Part shown: in pieces, positions 23,300 to 34,045 of the stretch
Layout of the letters: every line of letters begins with the position of its first letter
Numbering within the stretch: the stretch's first letter is position 1
NCBI GenBank assembly: GCA_028673005.1
Contig: CM054117.1
Span: 49,507,370 to 49,571,369 of the forward strand
From: Tanypteryx hageni
Lineage: Eukaryota; Arthropoda; Insecta; Odonata; Petaluridae
Direction: 5' to 3'
Length of the DNA stretch: 64,000 nucleotides
The notes under the pieces: generated by a model
Databases searched by the model: none
What the model was told of the DNA's origin: nothing
What the model saw: only the letters and a program-made list of their open reading frames with translations
Translations under genes and position numbers: made by a program

Positions 23300-25422
23300 C
23301 TGTATTTTCTGGTAGATAACGCGTGTTATCTATGCAAAAAAGTTCAAAATCTAGAAAAAAATGGCTGTGCGCGCTATACATAAGAAAAAATGAATACTTA
23401 TAAAGTTACAAAACTTTTTTTAAACCTAGTATTATGATGCTTCAATTCCTTCATCCTTTTGATGATAAATTCACAATATATTCCTCATTCTTTTTGAAAT
23501 CCTGAATGTACGTAATTCTTCAAAATCGGATGACAGCTAAAGATTTCTCACCAATAAAACCAAAATTTTTAAGTCTAAAGATTTACTGATAGATTTAACG
23601 AGTAATTTAAAATTTTCTGTTGGAAAAAATAGTGTCTTTTAGGTGGACTCAAGTTTTTCCAATTATAATTAATTTTAAAATGTAAATAACATGCATCTCT
23701 TCCCATGATAATCAAATGGAGGAAAGAAATGCTTCTATACTCGAATCCTGTCCATTTGAGGTGTCGATCTCTAAAACTGAAATAATAAAACTAAATAAAA
23801 ATAAATTACACTAGTTATTCAGCATTCTTTGGGAGTGAACACATACATACATGCACATATAAGAACCAAGTAAAGCTATTACAAGTTTTATTAACTTTGC
23901 AAAGCAAATTAATTAATCAAAGCCATTGAATTAATCATCAGATTCAATAGCAGACATTAGTTCGTCTGGTACATCCAGAATTTCATTATCAGAAGTAAAC
24001 CCTTCATCTTCAAATTCTGGCACTTCACTCATCAATGAATCACCTTCTGATTTCAGGAAACCGTTTCTGACACACGTGACCGTAACAGCTCCACACCTTT
24101 CAGCAATCCACTTGGACATTTCTTCATACGAAGGTCTTTTCACCTTCCCTGATATGGTATAATCATAAATCCCTCCCATCATCCAATTCTCTCATTTAGC
24201 TCACATCTTGGCTTTGGATGATTTATTTACTGACAAATCAAGCGGTTGAGGTTTTTTGTTAACCCTCCGGGAACAGTCGCTAATTTTGAATATTTAGTTA
24301 CAATCTGTTTTATTTCAGGCATTATATGCACACAGTAAGAGTCTGTCATTAGCAGGGATTTTGGGTTAAAAAATGCCTTTTTTCTTTCTCCACACACATT
24401 CCAACCAGGTTTTCATCATATCCTGATTCATCCAACCTTTCTCATTTGCAGTTACTAAAATATCTTTCGGAAAGCATTCTTTAGGCACAGTTTTTCTCTT
24501 ATAGATCACCATGGGTGGAAGCTTTGAGCCATCTGCAGTCGCACGTAACTCTACTGTAAAATTTGCCTTTTCGTGACCTGTTGTTGCAAACAACACTTCT
24601 TTTGCTCCCTTGAGATGAACACTCTTTGCATTTCAAAGATTAAAACTCACCAGAACCTTGTCCATATTTCCAAAATGCATTGGATCGACACCACAGAAGT
24701 TTTCTTTAACAGTCTAAATTTTGCCATTTTTGCTTCCCGGTCGATTAGTAGTTTCTGGCCATTACTTGTGGAACAACATATACTTAAACTTTCTTTTCAT
24801 GAATCTTAATTAATTAATTGAATTTGGCGATGTTTTCCTCGTCAGCAAAATTTTGTATGGTGTAGAACTCACATAGTTTATTTAAATCCTTTTGCCCTTT
24901 CTAAAACAACCCACTCATACAGTAATTTCTATTTCTGGCCAGAAGCACTTTCTGAAATGCATTGCACTTTTTTCTGGTATAAACTTTTCAGCACCACTTT
25001 ACTTTTTTGCCATTCCCGAGTACTGGATTCTCCCATGCTATATATTTTCTTCCAGCTTCCTGATTTTCTTGGGCTAGTTTCACCACTTCTAATTTAAATT
25101 GCACAGTATATGATTCTGCCTCGTTTTTTTTCATTCTCCATGACCTTTTCTTTTAAAACAAGTATGGCAGCAAAGCTAAGCACGTGTTACTTCAAGTAAA
25201 AGTGGAAAAAACAATGGCTTATACTGCTATTCATTTTATAAAAGGTACAACAAAACCGGAAGGACAGAAATCGGATTATTCTAGAATTCATTTGTTCAAA
25301 GATTCGCTCTTCAAATCTGCAGAAAATTTTTGTCTGCGTGTTATCTACACATTGTAATGAGCGTTAAAAATATTAAAATGTGCATTATCTACTAGGTGCA
25401 TGTTATTATTGGGAAAATACGG
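23300..25422 (-). mobile_element. pogo/Tigger-like element (2.1 kb)
   Basis: Left end CTGTATTTTCTGGTAGATAA and right end, in reverse, CCGTATTTTCCCAATAATAA are inverted repeats. They continue into shared sequence (ttatctatgc / gcattatcta) and are flanked by TA (23298-23299 and 25423-25424). A broken transposase of the pogo DDE_1 type lies inside on the minus strand. It interrupts the left arm of the palindromic repeat. Confidence 0.8.
23931..25141 (-). pseudogene. pogo-type transposase, degenerate
   Basis: Starting near 25141 the minus strand encodes a CENP-B-type helix-turn-helix (SYTVQFKLEVVKLAQEN). Later come the catalytic beginning LFATTGHEKANFTVELRATA, GWMNQDMMKTWLECVW (24366-24596), and after several stops the C-terminal part MMGGIYDYTISGKVKRPSYE with an acidic tail (23931-24182). 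The segments are in different frames and separated by stops. No functional protein is possible. Confidence 0.75.
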
Positions 25423-25543
25423 TAACACTTTTGTTAATTCCCACAAAATATAAGCAAAACATGACTGGTTTCAGTGAGTAATCATCAGGTGATGATGATG
25501 GTGATTACGCACTGAAACCAATCGTGTTTTGCTGATATTTTGC

Positions 25544-25771
25544 GGAAATTAGCAAAAATGTTATAATAAAAAATACCATCTAGTATTATTTATTTAATTT
25601 GATTATGGAATTCCACAAAGGAAATTAGCAAAAATGTTATAATAAAAAATACCATCTAGTATTATTTATTTAATTTGATTATGGAATTCCATAAAGGAAA
25701 TTAGCAAAAATGTTATAATAAAAAATACCATCTAGTATTATTTATTTAATTTGATTATGGAATTCCACAAA
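25544..25771. repeat. 76-bp tandem repeat, three copies
   Basis: Units begin with ggaaattagcaaaaatgtta at 25544, 25620 and 25696. They are almost identical to one another (one C/T difference seen, in ttccacaaa versus ttccataaa). Confidence 0.95.
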
Positions 25772-26144
25772 GTTTCGACCTCGTCCATTAACACGTTAAG
25801 TGCCAAAGATAGTTTTTCAACCTTCGCCGATACCTGAACTTTTTTCTTATTTCGGAAGTGAATTGTCCGAAAGTGTAATGTATGAATGGATTTTTATTGT
25901 TGTATTTCTTAAATGTTTATAATATTAATTTTTATTGAGGACTGCTCAAGCATCCCTCAGGTATTGGTTAGTCTCCGGCCTGGTGGCATAGCCAAAAATT
26001 TTGTTTGAGGGGGTGCACCATACTATTTTTAAATAATAAAAATATATTAATTTATACTCACACAATTTATTGAATTTTAATGAACTATTGATTAATACTG
26101 ATACTATGGTCGCATTTTAATTAACACTATTGTATTGGTTAACG

Positions 26145-27786
26145 CAGCGTTTCCCAAAGTGTGGTCCGCGGCCCGGTACCGGTCCTTGGGAAAAAAATGC
26201 CGATCCTCAGAAAATATTAAAATAATCGCGCTATCCTATTACGTCTACGGATACAGCTGTAACAAATTTAATTGACTCTTCTGTATGTGTTTGTGCACTC
26301 GTTTGTAAGTCTAAAGCCGTCGATAACTTGCGTAAAATAAACGTGCCGGAATATGCCATAATCCGAACACGTAGAATTAAATGTATTGCAACACATTGAG
26401 ATGAAATTCTTTTCCGGTAGAAAATAAAACGCGACATGTAGCGATTTTTGGAATAATCGCTTTATGTGTCAGATACTTTGTAGCTGTATTATTCACAGAG
26501 AGGCTCTAGCCGTGAAAGGTATGCCCTCACTTTTGAGTTCAACTATTCAGGAATGTGTGAGGTTTATAAATTATATTAAATCTCGTCCATTGAATTCCAG
26601 GATCTTTACTGCTTTGTGTAAAGAATTAGGAAGTGAGCATGAGCATCTCCTTTTACACTGTGAATCGCGATGGTTATCAAAAGGAAACGTTTTAAAACGA
26701 CTTCTTGAAATGAAAGACGGAAGTTTTATTGTTTTTTGAACAGCATCCTTCATCGGTAACAGATGTTATATACGAATTTAAAGACAGATTTCGTGAATTT
26801 GATTGGTTAACAAAGGTAGCCTACTTATGCGATATATTTTGTGCTTTAAATGAGTTGAACTAAAGTTTCCAGGGCACCAACTTAGATATTTTTAAAGTTC
26901 TGGAAAATGTTGAAGCAACAATAAAAAAACTTCATTTGTGGACACAACGAGTTGAAAAGGGAAATTTTAAGTCTTTCTGTACTTTATCTGAATTATTAGA
27001 AAATTATGCCGATGTAAATAACTTAGATGCGCTTTCTGTAACAATAAAAGAACATCTCCTGGGGCTAATATCAAGCTTAAATGAATATTTTCCCAAAATT
27101 GACTTCAGTAAAATGTGGATTAGGAACTCATTCACTCTTAGCACAGAAAATGAAGAAATATTGCAACTAAATGAAACGGAAGTAGATTCACTAGTTGAAC
27201 TTTCTTGGATTTTTGGCTGAGTTGCCAAAATGAATATACACATTTATCTGAGAAAGCGGTCAGATTCCTAATGCCTTTCAATTTAACATACAAGTGTGAA
27301 GCTGCATTCTCTACTTTGGTTTTCTTAAAAACAAAGTATAGGAATAGATTGGATGTCGAGCCAGATCAGAGGATAAAATTGACTTCTTTTCATCCTGACA
27401 TACAGTTGTTATGTAATAACAAACAACAGCATCCTTCACATTAGTTTTCCTTTATTACTCATTTTGTAAGATTGAATTGCTAATTCCTAATGTTATAAAG
27501 ATACATAAAAAGTGAATTTTAATAAATGGATAAACAATGGAATTTGATTTTTTTAAATTGATTTTATGATTTTATAAATATGCATGTGCAATGTATTACA
27601 TCTTTATTTATTGTGCATTCATCGGACGTGCAAGCAAAGTAGTTCCATTCGCGAATGGTCTGTTGGGAATTTTTTTGTGTGTGTACTACAGTGGGATGCA
27701 AAAAATTATTATTAAAATAACCGGTCCCCAGGTCTGCAAAGTTTGTAATAACCGGTCCCCAGGACTGCAAAGTTTGGGAAACGCTG
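26145..27786 (+). mobile_element. hAT (Charlie-like) element, internally deleted
   Basis: Ends CAGCGTTTCCCAAAGTG and CAAAGTTTGGGAAACGCTG are inverted repeats. They are flanked by perfect 8-bp duplications GGTTAACG (26137-26144 and 27787-27794). The right subterminal region contains a tandem duplication of ccggtccccaggwctgcaaa (27720-27770). It carries the C-terminal two thirds of a transposase on the plus strand. Confidence 0.9.
26464..27443 (+). pseudogene. hAT transposase (ZBED5/SCAND3-like), degenerate
   Basis: Three overlapping frames give one protein. 26464-26737 has HREALAVKG, KSRPLNSRIFTALCKELG and LLLHCESRWLSKGNVL, the RNase H-like core of the ZBED5/SCAND3 type of hAT transposase. 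26936-27220 follows with WTQRVEKGNF. 27205-27443 has the C-terminal dimerisation region, AVRFLMPFNLTYKCEAAFST and KTKYRNRLDVEPDQRIKL. Frameshifts fall near 26738 and 27215, and a stop lies at about 26862. The BED finger and the first catalytic part are missing. Confidence 0.82.
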
Positions 27787-28209
27787 GGTTAACGTATTGA
27801 AAATTTCATATTATCTGGAGCAGTTGGGGTGTGCACATGCACCCTTGCACCCCCCCTGGCTATGCCACTGCTTCGGCCTCCATTGCATATTACTTAAACG
27901 CGGATATTTTACCTATTTTTTCTAAACTTAATGGTTTCACTCATATCTTTACAAAAAAATACCATATCTATCCGAATCCAAGACAAGGGTTTTTTCTGAA
28001 TTACAACTTGCGGAAATCAGGGGTCGTCTTAGATTTGGGTATAAAGTAAGTTGACACATTTATCGACGTTTTTTTGTACTTATAAGGCATAAGATAAAAT
28101 AATTATATCAACAAAATTTTCAATGAAAACTTACTATCCAGGTTAAAATTAATGCAGTATTATTTATTTTAAATACGTTTTAAAATTATTTTTTTCTCAA
28201 ACAAAAATT

Positions 28210-28790
28210 TGTAACAAACCTTTTAAATGATTGAATGAACTATACTGAACATGTAAGTTCGAAATATATGCCGTATGCATACAAATAACGTGTTATTTAA
28301 TGAAGTAGAGATCTACTGAATTTCATTTTTGAGCGATGACGTTCAGTGAACAATTATTACACAAATGATTCACAAAAGTGAAGACTAAACTTTCCTTGTC
28401 TATTGGCGAATATCATTTTGCGATGTCAAAACAATTGACGGCGTGTCACCAGAATTTACCCATTCAAAGGTTTTATACCATAAATTCTCTAATTGTGATT
28501 TTGTCTTACATTCTTTTCAAATAACAAACCTTTTCAATGAATGAACGAACTACATCTATGCCTGAATACGTGTTTAAAATATATGCTGAATACATACAAA
28601 TGACATGTTATTTAATGAATTAGAGAATTATTGAATTTTAGTTTTGAACGATGATGTTAAGTGAGTAATTATTATGCTAATGATTCCCAAAAGTGAACTT
28701 AACTTTTCTTGTCTATTGGCGAATATCATTTCGTAGATGTCAAAACAAATGATTCCGTAATTCACCAGAATTTCCATAATTAGCATCTAA
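28210..28790. repeat. ~310-bp diverged tandem duplication
   Basis: The block 28213-28480 (caaaccttttaaatgattga to tgtcaccagaatttacc) recurs at about 28524-28780 (caaaccttttcaatgaatga to tcaccagaatttcc). Sequence such as tgtctattggcgaatatcat is shared exactly. It lies inside the pogo-like element. Confidence 0.85.
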
Positions 28791-28835
28791 TTATGCTATC
28801 AATGAAAAAGGTGCAAAATCTGCAATAATATAAAT

Positions 28836-29442
28836 GACAGGTAACAGAAAAATGCGAGTTACATTAATGTTGGCTGTTTTAGCAAATGGATTAAAATTAC
28901 AACCATATATTATCCTAAAACAAAAACAATGGTCGCAGGAATTATAGTCAGATGACATGATAATGGATGGATGTTAAAAGAACTTATGAGAGATTGGTTA
29001 CACATTGTCTGGAATAGAAGACCAGGAGTACTATTAAGAGAAAGATGTCTTCCAAGGACACAACTCCTGAAGTTAAAGATTCAATTAATGCAATGAATAC
29101 TAGCCTTGTAATAATACCTGGAGGAATGAAATCACAGCTTAAATTTCTTGATGTTGCTGTTAACAAGCCATTTAAAGATAATTTAAAAGGTTTATATTCT
29201 GAGTGGTTATTGAATGGAGATCACCCTATAACACCAAAAGGAAACCTACTAATTCAATGCTCTGCCAATGGATCAAGGCATCATGGCAACAGATAAATAC
29301 AGAAATAATTGAGAGTGCATTTAAGAAGTGCTGCTTATCCAATGCCATGGATGGAAGTGAAGATGATGTTTTGTGGGAGTCTACAGACAAAGTTTGGAGT
29401 GATAAAGATAGTGAGAGTGAGACACTGACAAAGAGAGCATAA
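28836..29442 (+). pseudogene. pogo-type transposase C-terminal half, degenerate
   Basis: The plus strand encodes MRVTLMLAVLANGLKLQPYI (start of the catalytic core), then DGWMLKELMRDWLHIVWNRR, LVIIPGGMKSQLKFLDVAVN with the last catalytic aspartate, NKPFKDNLKGLYSEWL, and a C-terminal acidic tail (29203-29442). The pieces alternate between frames with stops between them. The second catalytic aspartate region is damaged. The DNA-binding domains are missing. Confidence 0.75.
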
Positions 29443-29989
29443 AGGGTGATGATGACTGATGTAATATAAAGATCTATGATATTCAAGAAAATTATGGGAC
29501 CCAATAAAAGCTATGCTAGTTTTGTGAAATTTTTTATTTTTTGCAGGAATCGTGTATTAGATCATGAAACCTTTTTCCTGTTTTGACATTCCAGAAAAGG
29601 GGGGGGTGTTGGATTCACGTAAATATGGTAATTAATTTTGAAATATATCATCGTAAAATTAAAAACAATTTATTTTTAAAAGAATCCTTATTTCGACTTT
29701 TCTACTCAATAAAATATTTATCTGGTTCAAAAAAGATGCATGCAGTTATTTGAAAAAACTAACCGAAAGCAAGATAATAGACAGCATTGAAAACTAAGCA
29801 CACTGCTGTAAATGTCAGAGCCCAACTGATGCCTAGCGACATGTGGGCAGGTTAAAACCCATGCCTATGCTCCTTGCCACAACAAGGAAGCAGAGGGGAG
29901 CACTGGACTGCTCGAGCAGTTCTTAGGTATTGTATCAGGATCAACTGGGCCACTTGAGCGGCCGCCAGCACTCAACGTGTTAACCTTAT

Positions 29990-30330
29990 TTTATGGGAAT
30001 TACTATCTCAGACAACAACCTGTCTCCTTCTTGGTGTTGCAGCCTTTAACTTTTAGAATGATGTGGGTTGTGCAGAGTCGATTGTTGCCCCAGAATCCAG
30101 GAAATCGAGCAGAGTGACACCTTTATTGTATGAAAACACTAGCCTCTCTTTTTCTCACAGATATTTAGAACTGCTTTGAATTTCTTTGGTGTGAATTAAG
30201 ATGGATGATTCCATAGCATTGATGCTTGCTTTTTTCCTGAATAAAGTGATGCACCCAAGTTTCATCACAATTCACAACCTGTTCCAGAAAGGAAGGACCT
30301 ACTGCATGCCACTCCATATTTTACAAACAT
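29990..30330 (-). pseudogene. mariner transposase catalytic-region remnant
   Basis: Minus-strand reading contains QVVNCDETWVHHFIQEKSKH, matching the mariner block with the first catalytic aspartate (DETWVHHY). In another frame it continues with VFSYNKGVTLLDFLDSGATI, which matches the mariner strand after the second catalytic position. Frameshifts lie between the blocks. It is separate from the C-terminal mariner remnant at 22690-23115. Confidence 0.7.
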
Positions 30331-30611
30331 GACCATTGGCAGGCCTGTTCATGTCAGATTTTTTGGTACTCATCTTGCTGGCACTATCAGCTTCTGGAGG
30401 ATGATGTTTCAGGCTAGGGATGGCAAACCTATAGCATGCATACCACTATTGTCACCTGAGATGATTTTGGTTGGCACGTAACAAAAAATTGTTTATTGAC
30501 TCGATCCTTGATATTTTTTTACTAGTGTAATTGTCCATCAAATATGACAGGTATACATGGATTAAGTATTAAATATAAGGCACTTCTCATTCTTACTCCT
30601 TTTCACTCTCC

Positions 30612-30758
30612 GCTCCCATCCTCCTCCCTCTCATCCTCCTCCCTCTCATCCTCCTCCCTCCCATCCTCCTCCCTCCCATCCTCCTCCCTCCCATCCTCCT
30701 CCCTCTCATCCTCCTCCCTCCCATTTTCCTCCCTCCCATTCTCCTCATTCCCATTCTC
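30612..30758. repeat. 15-bp pyrimidine-rich minisatellite
   Basis: About nine units of ccatcctcctccctc with small variants. The plus-strand ORF it creates is a Ser/Leu/Pro repeat and the minus-strand ORF an Arg/Met/Gly repeat. Neither looks like a real protein. Confidence 0.9.
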
Positions 30759-30944
30759 TTTTCCTCTACCCTTCTCTCCTCTGGAAAAGTTTTATTTTGT
30801 AAATGTGCCACCCCTGCTCGGTAGATCTGGTCAGAATGTCATTTTGGTCATTTATTTATGTAAAGATTCTATGTACAACAATTTATCATATTTATGCCCA
30901 TTTTTATGTTCAAAGGATTAAAGTTCCATTTGTTTTACTTCCTT

Positions 30945-31935
30945 CCGGAACTCTCTTTTCAGTATCTAATAATAGTTCACCATCATATTCCCATTCCACC
31001 GTCCTTGGTACCTCACCTCCATTTCTTTGATATCCGTGTGAAATCTTTCACCGTTCTTCACTAACGCTCCCTTGGTTTTTGGGAAAATAATCCAAATGAG
31101 AGTGCAAAAAGTGAACCTTGAGGCTCATATTGCAACCCAGTTTTTTTAAATTCTCTAGCATATCTTCCACAATCATATTGTAATTTGGATCCTTGTTGTT
31201 TCTCAAGAAATTATTACAACATTTCTGAAGCTATTCCATGCTTGTTTTTCACTTTCATCCTAAGTTTCTTCGAATTTCTTGCCCTGGAATAACTTTTGAA
31301 TTTGAGAACCTATAAAAATTCCTTTTATTATGTTGACTGTGAGTGAGGGAAACTTGCTGCAGATGTATTTTAAGCAATCACTTACCTTGTTAAGGGATTT
31401 CACAACTTGTTTCATCATACCCAATTTAATATGCAAGGGGGGTAATAGTAGATTTTTAGAATCAATCAATGACTCCTGCATTATATTTTTTGAACCAGGT
31501 GTAAGAGTTTTCCGAGGCTGCCATAGTCTTCTTTCCCAGTGTTCATTTCTTGCTCGACTATCCCACTCACACAAAAAGCATGGCATTTTTGTGTATCCAG
31601 ACTGTTGACCAAGCAATGAACCAATCACTTTAAAATCTCTACACAAAAACCAGCCATGATCTTTGTATTGTATTTTCTCCAAGAGAAGTTTAAGGTTTTC
31701 ATAACTTTCTTTTAAATGCACCGAGTGGGCCACAGGAATTGATACATAACATTTCCATTATGAAGCAGAACTTCTTTGAGACTTCTCTTTGAAGAGTCGA
31801 TAAACCACCACCATTCAGTTGCTCGATAGACAATTCCAAAGTAGTTCATTAAGGCACAAATGTTATTGCAATACACCATTGAGCCAACTTCAGAAAAATA
31901 GGGAACTAATTCTTGTTCACGATGCCTGTACTATG
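30945..31935 (-). pseudogene. Transposon-associated gene of an unnamed arthropod family, broken
   Basis: On the minus strand, an upstream piece reads VPYFSEVGSMVYCNNICALM and WWWFIDSSKRSLKEVLLHNG. The main ORF (31260-31733) contains DFKVIGSLLGQQSGYTKMPC, CFLCEWDSRAR and LLLPPLHIKLGMMKQVVKSL. A third piece (30945-31250) has KKLGCNMSLKVHFLHSHLDY. This order of motifs is that of a multi-copy protein family I recall from arthropod and cnidarian genomes, apparently transposon-borne, whose class I cannot name. At least two frameshifts and a stop disable it. No terminal repeats were identified. Confidence 0.55.
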
Positions 31936-32509
31936 AAAAAATACATGCAGAAAGCAGACTCTTGGTTTTTAGTCTAGATCCCAGAAGCTCTGCCGAATCT
32001 TTTGGTAGGTTGCCAACTACTAGACATGCCAGCCTCTAGCCTTGGTCTAGTAAATCCAATTCTCACTTAAACATGATAAGATATTATGAATTATATATGT
32101 ATATAGGCCTACACAATTTTTATGTAAACTTTGAAAAACAGACAGGCTGTTTGCAACAAAACCATACGTGATAGCCAAAAACGGTTTCCATTTTTGCAAT
32201 CAACATCAAAGATGTGATTAAAAACAACTGCAAGTTTGAAAACATCAAAATCAATGCAGACCAGTGTAATCAGCAAAAATGTTGTTTAATCACTGGTATG
32301 ATTTTTACTTGCCATACCATTTTTATTAGTTGCTATTATTGATAATTAAAAGAAGTGTTCATTCTAACATTATATTCATGCTAAATAGTTAATAATAGGT
32401 AGTATCATAAATGTTTATTATGCTGTTCTGGTAGAGAATATGAATAATCACATTTGTGTAAAGTATTATCCTTTGTTATAAAAATATTGACATTTTTTAA
32501 TTTAACCTG

Positions 32510-32800
32510 TTTTTAGCCTGGTTTCCAAAGGAAACAGCCTTATGAAATGGTCATGTATGTATGTGTGTTCTCTACTAACAGTTTTTGCATCAATGGAGCG
32601 ATTTTAATGAAACTTGGTATGAGGCTCATGCTGCCAGGGCCCAACTCCGGGCTATATTTTATTTGGCGAAGATTAAAGGCTCAGGTTCGATTCCAGGAAC
32701 ATTTTCCCCTATTTGCTTTACATAGGAAGTTCCAAATCCATCATGCAGAGATGTTTTCTTTAATATTTTAAGTTATCTTAAAATGGTGATATCGGAGCAA
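32510..32800 (+). repeat. Dispersed repeat with B-box-like core, copy 2
   Basis: Begins tttagcctggtttccaaagg, includes caggttcgattccagg (B-box-like) and ends with the block tttacataggaagttccaaa. Same block order as 20570-20845 (inverted) and 59960-60190. Confidence 0.6.
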
Positions 32801-34045
32801 GGTTTGTATTTTTCTAGGGGTAATGAATGTAGATTCTAATTCTTATCACAGAAATTTGATAATTGATCGTATTTTGTTGAGTTTCTACTAAAACAGTGTT
32901 TTTAATCTCATTTTATCAGACTGTTGCCATGGAGACAATTGTTACTGAACTCGGCTTGAGCATAGACGAGTGAACAAACAGGTTATTTTCTTTTCCAGTT
33001 GATTACCCTTCAGCAATGGATGTTCAATCCATACATATTAGCATATAAACAATAACATTTATTAAATTTGTTTATTTAAAAAAATTCATGCAAAATATAA
33101 TGTCAGAGAGATTTTGATATTGCTTTTAGTATTTTAAAGCTGATAATGCTCGATTAATTTGTTTACCAATTTTTCTCTATCATTGATAAACTATGAATTA
33201 CAAATGGTATTTATGGTATGAGAATTCCTTTGAATGGCTCATACATTCTAAAACATTTCCTGTTAATATTAGTAATCAATTCGAGATGTCAACTTTGGGA
33301 AACCAACCTGCATTAGTCCTGGTTTGGACTTCTTATTTGTTGTTTGGTGCCACTCAGAACTGCTTAAAATAAGTGTTTATTGTGCCTTTTGGACTACTTT
33401 ACTAATGAAATTATGACTTCAATGCTTGCAAAATTGCAGCTTTCATCCATGTGTATTAAGTTCTTACTTTATGATGTAAATATTTCAGATTTACTATAAG
33501 AGAACAGTTTTTATAAATTTCATCAATAGATAAAATTGGAATTCAGTAAACCTTTTTCAAAGAAATTTAAACAAAAATGTTTGTCAAATTCTTGGGAGGG
33601 CTTTAGCCCATGTCCATATTTCTGGTGGTTATGCTAATGCATTTGGGACATGCTCTAATACAGCTTTCTCCAAAAACATTAGATTTCTACAACACATTTG
33701 TTTTTTAATTCTAGTTAATAATGGAAAATGTTTCCTTGAGGAAGATAATTCTTTTTTTGCATGTGGATGTTAATGTGTCATAATATCAATATTTTAAAGC
33801 TTCATTCCTTTGCCACACATCCAGTTTTTGGCTCCATATTCATTGTACATAGCCATTGGTTTTTTATTTTGACGTAGACTTTCAAAAACAATTTATAAAT
33901 TTCAAGGAATCACCATGATAGCTTTGACATTTTCGCTGCTGTAATCCAATTAGCTATGGATTTTCTACAAAGTGGAGCATGTTGAATGTTTTGTCACGTT
34001 ACGACTGCTGTTGCTGTCATCCACCATTGAACTTGTTTTATTTAA

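Larger units (their letters stand above)
23250..25771. repeat. Palindromic repeat, one arm interrupted by a transposon, other arm partly triplicated
   Basis: Around a centre near 25490 the left sequence (25425-25488: aaaacatgactggtttcagt) pairs with the right (25500-25562: cactgaaaccaatcgtgttt). The outer left arm resumes beyond the inserted element, at 23262-23299 (ataatactagatagtatttt), and pairs with the right arm at about 25563-25600. The outer right arm is then present three times in tandem. The class of the underlying repeat is unknown. Confidence 0.75.
25981..27870. mobile_element. hAT-like MITE split by a nested hAT
   Basis: Outer ends TGGTGGCATAGCCA and, in reverse, CAGTGGCATAGCCAGGGGGG are inverted repeats followed by G-rich subterminal sequence (gggggtgcacc). 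The flanks are CTCCGGCC (25973-25980) and CTTCGGCC (27871-27878), a 7-of-8 target duplication. The original MITE was only about 240 bp before the inner element landed at 26145. Confidence 0.72.
27962..29628 (+). mobile_element. pogo-like element, degenerate
   Basis: Ends CCATATCTATCCGAATCCAA and, in reverse, CCATATTTACGTGAATCCAA are inverted repeats between TA dinucleotides (27960-27961 and 29629-29630). A broken transposase is on the plus strand in the right half. The left half carries a 0.3-kb tandem duplication. Confidence 0.8.

Noticed and set aside
30544..30921. Ser/Leu/Pro-repeat ORF and its Arg/Met/Gly antisense
   Set aside because: Entirely produced by the 15-bp minisatellite.
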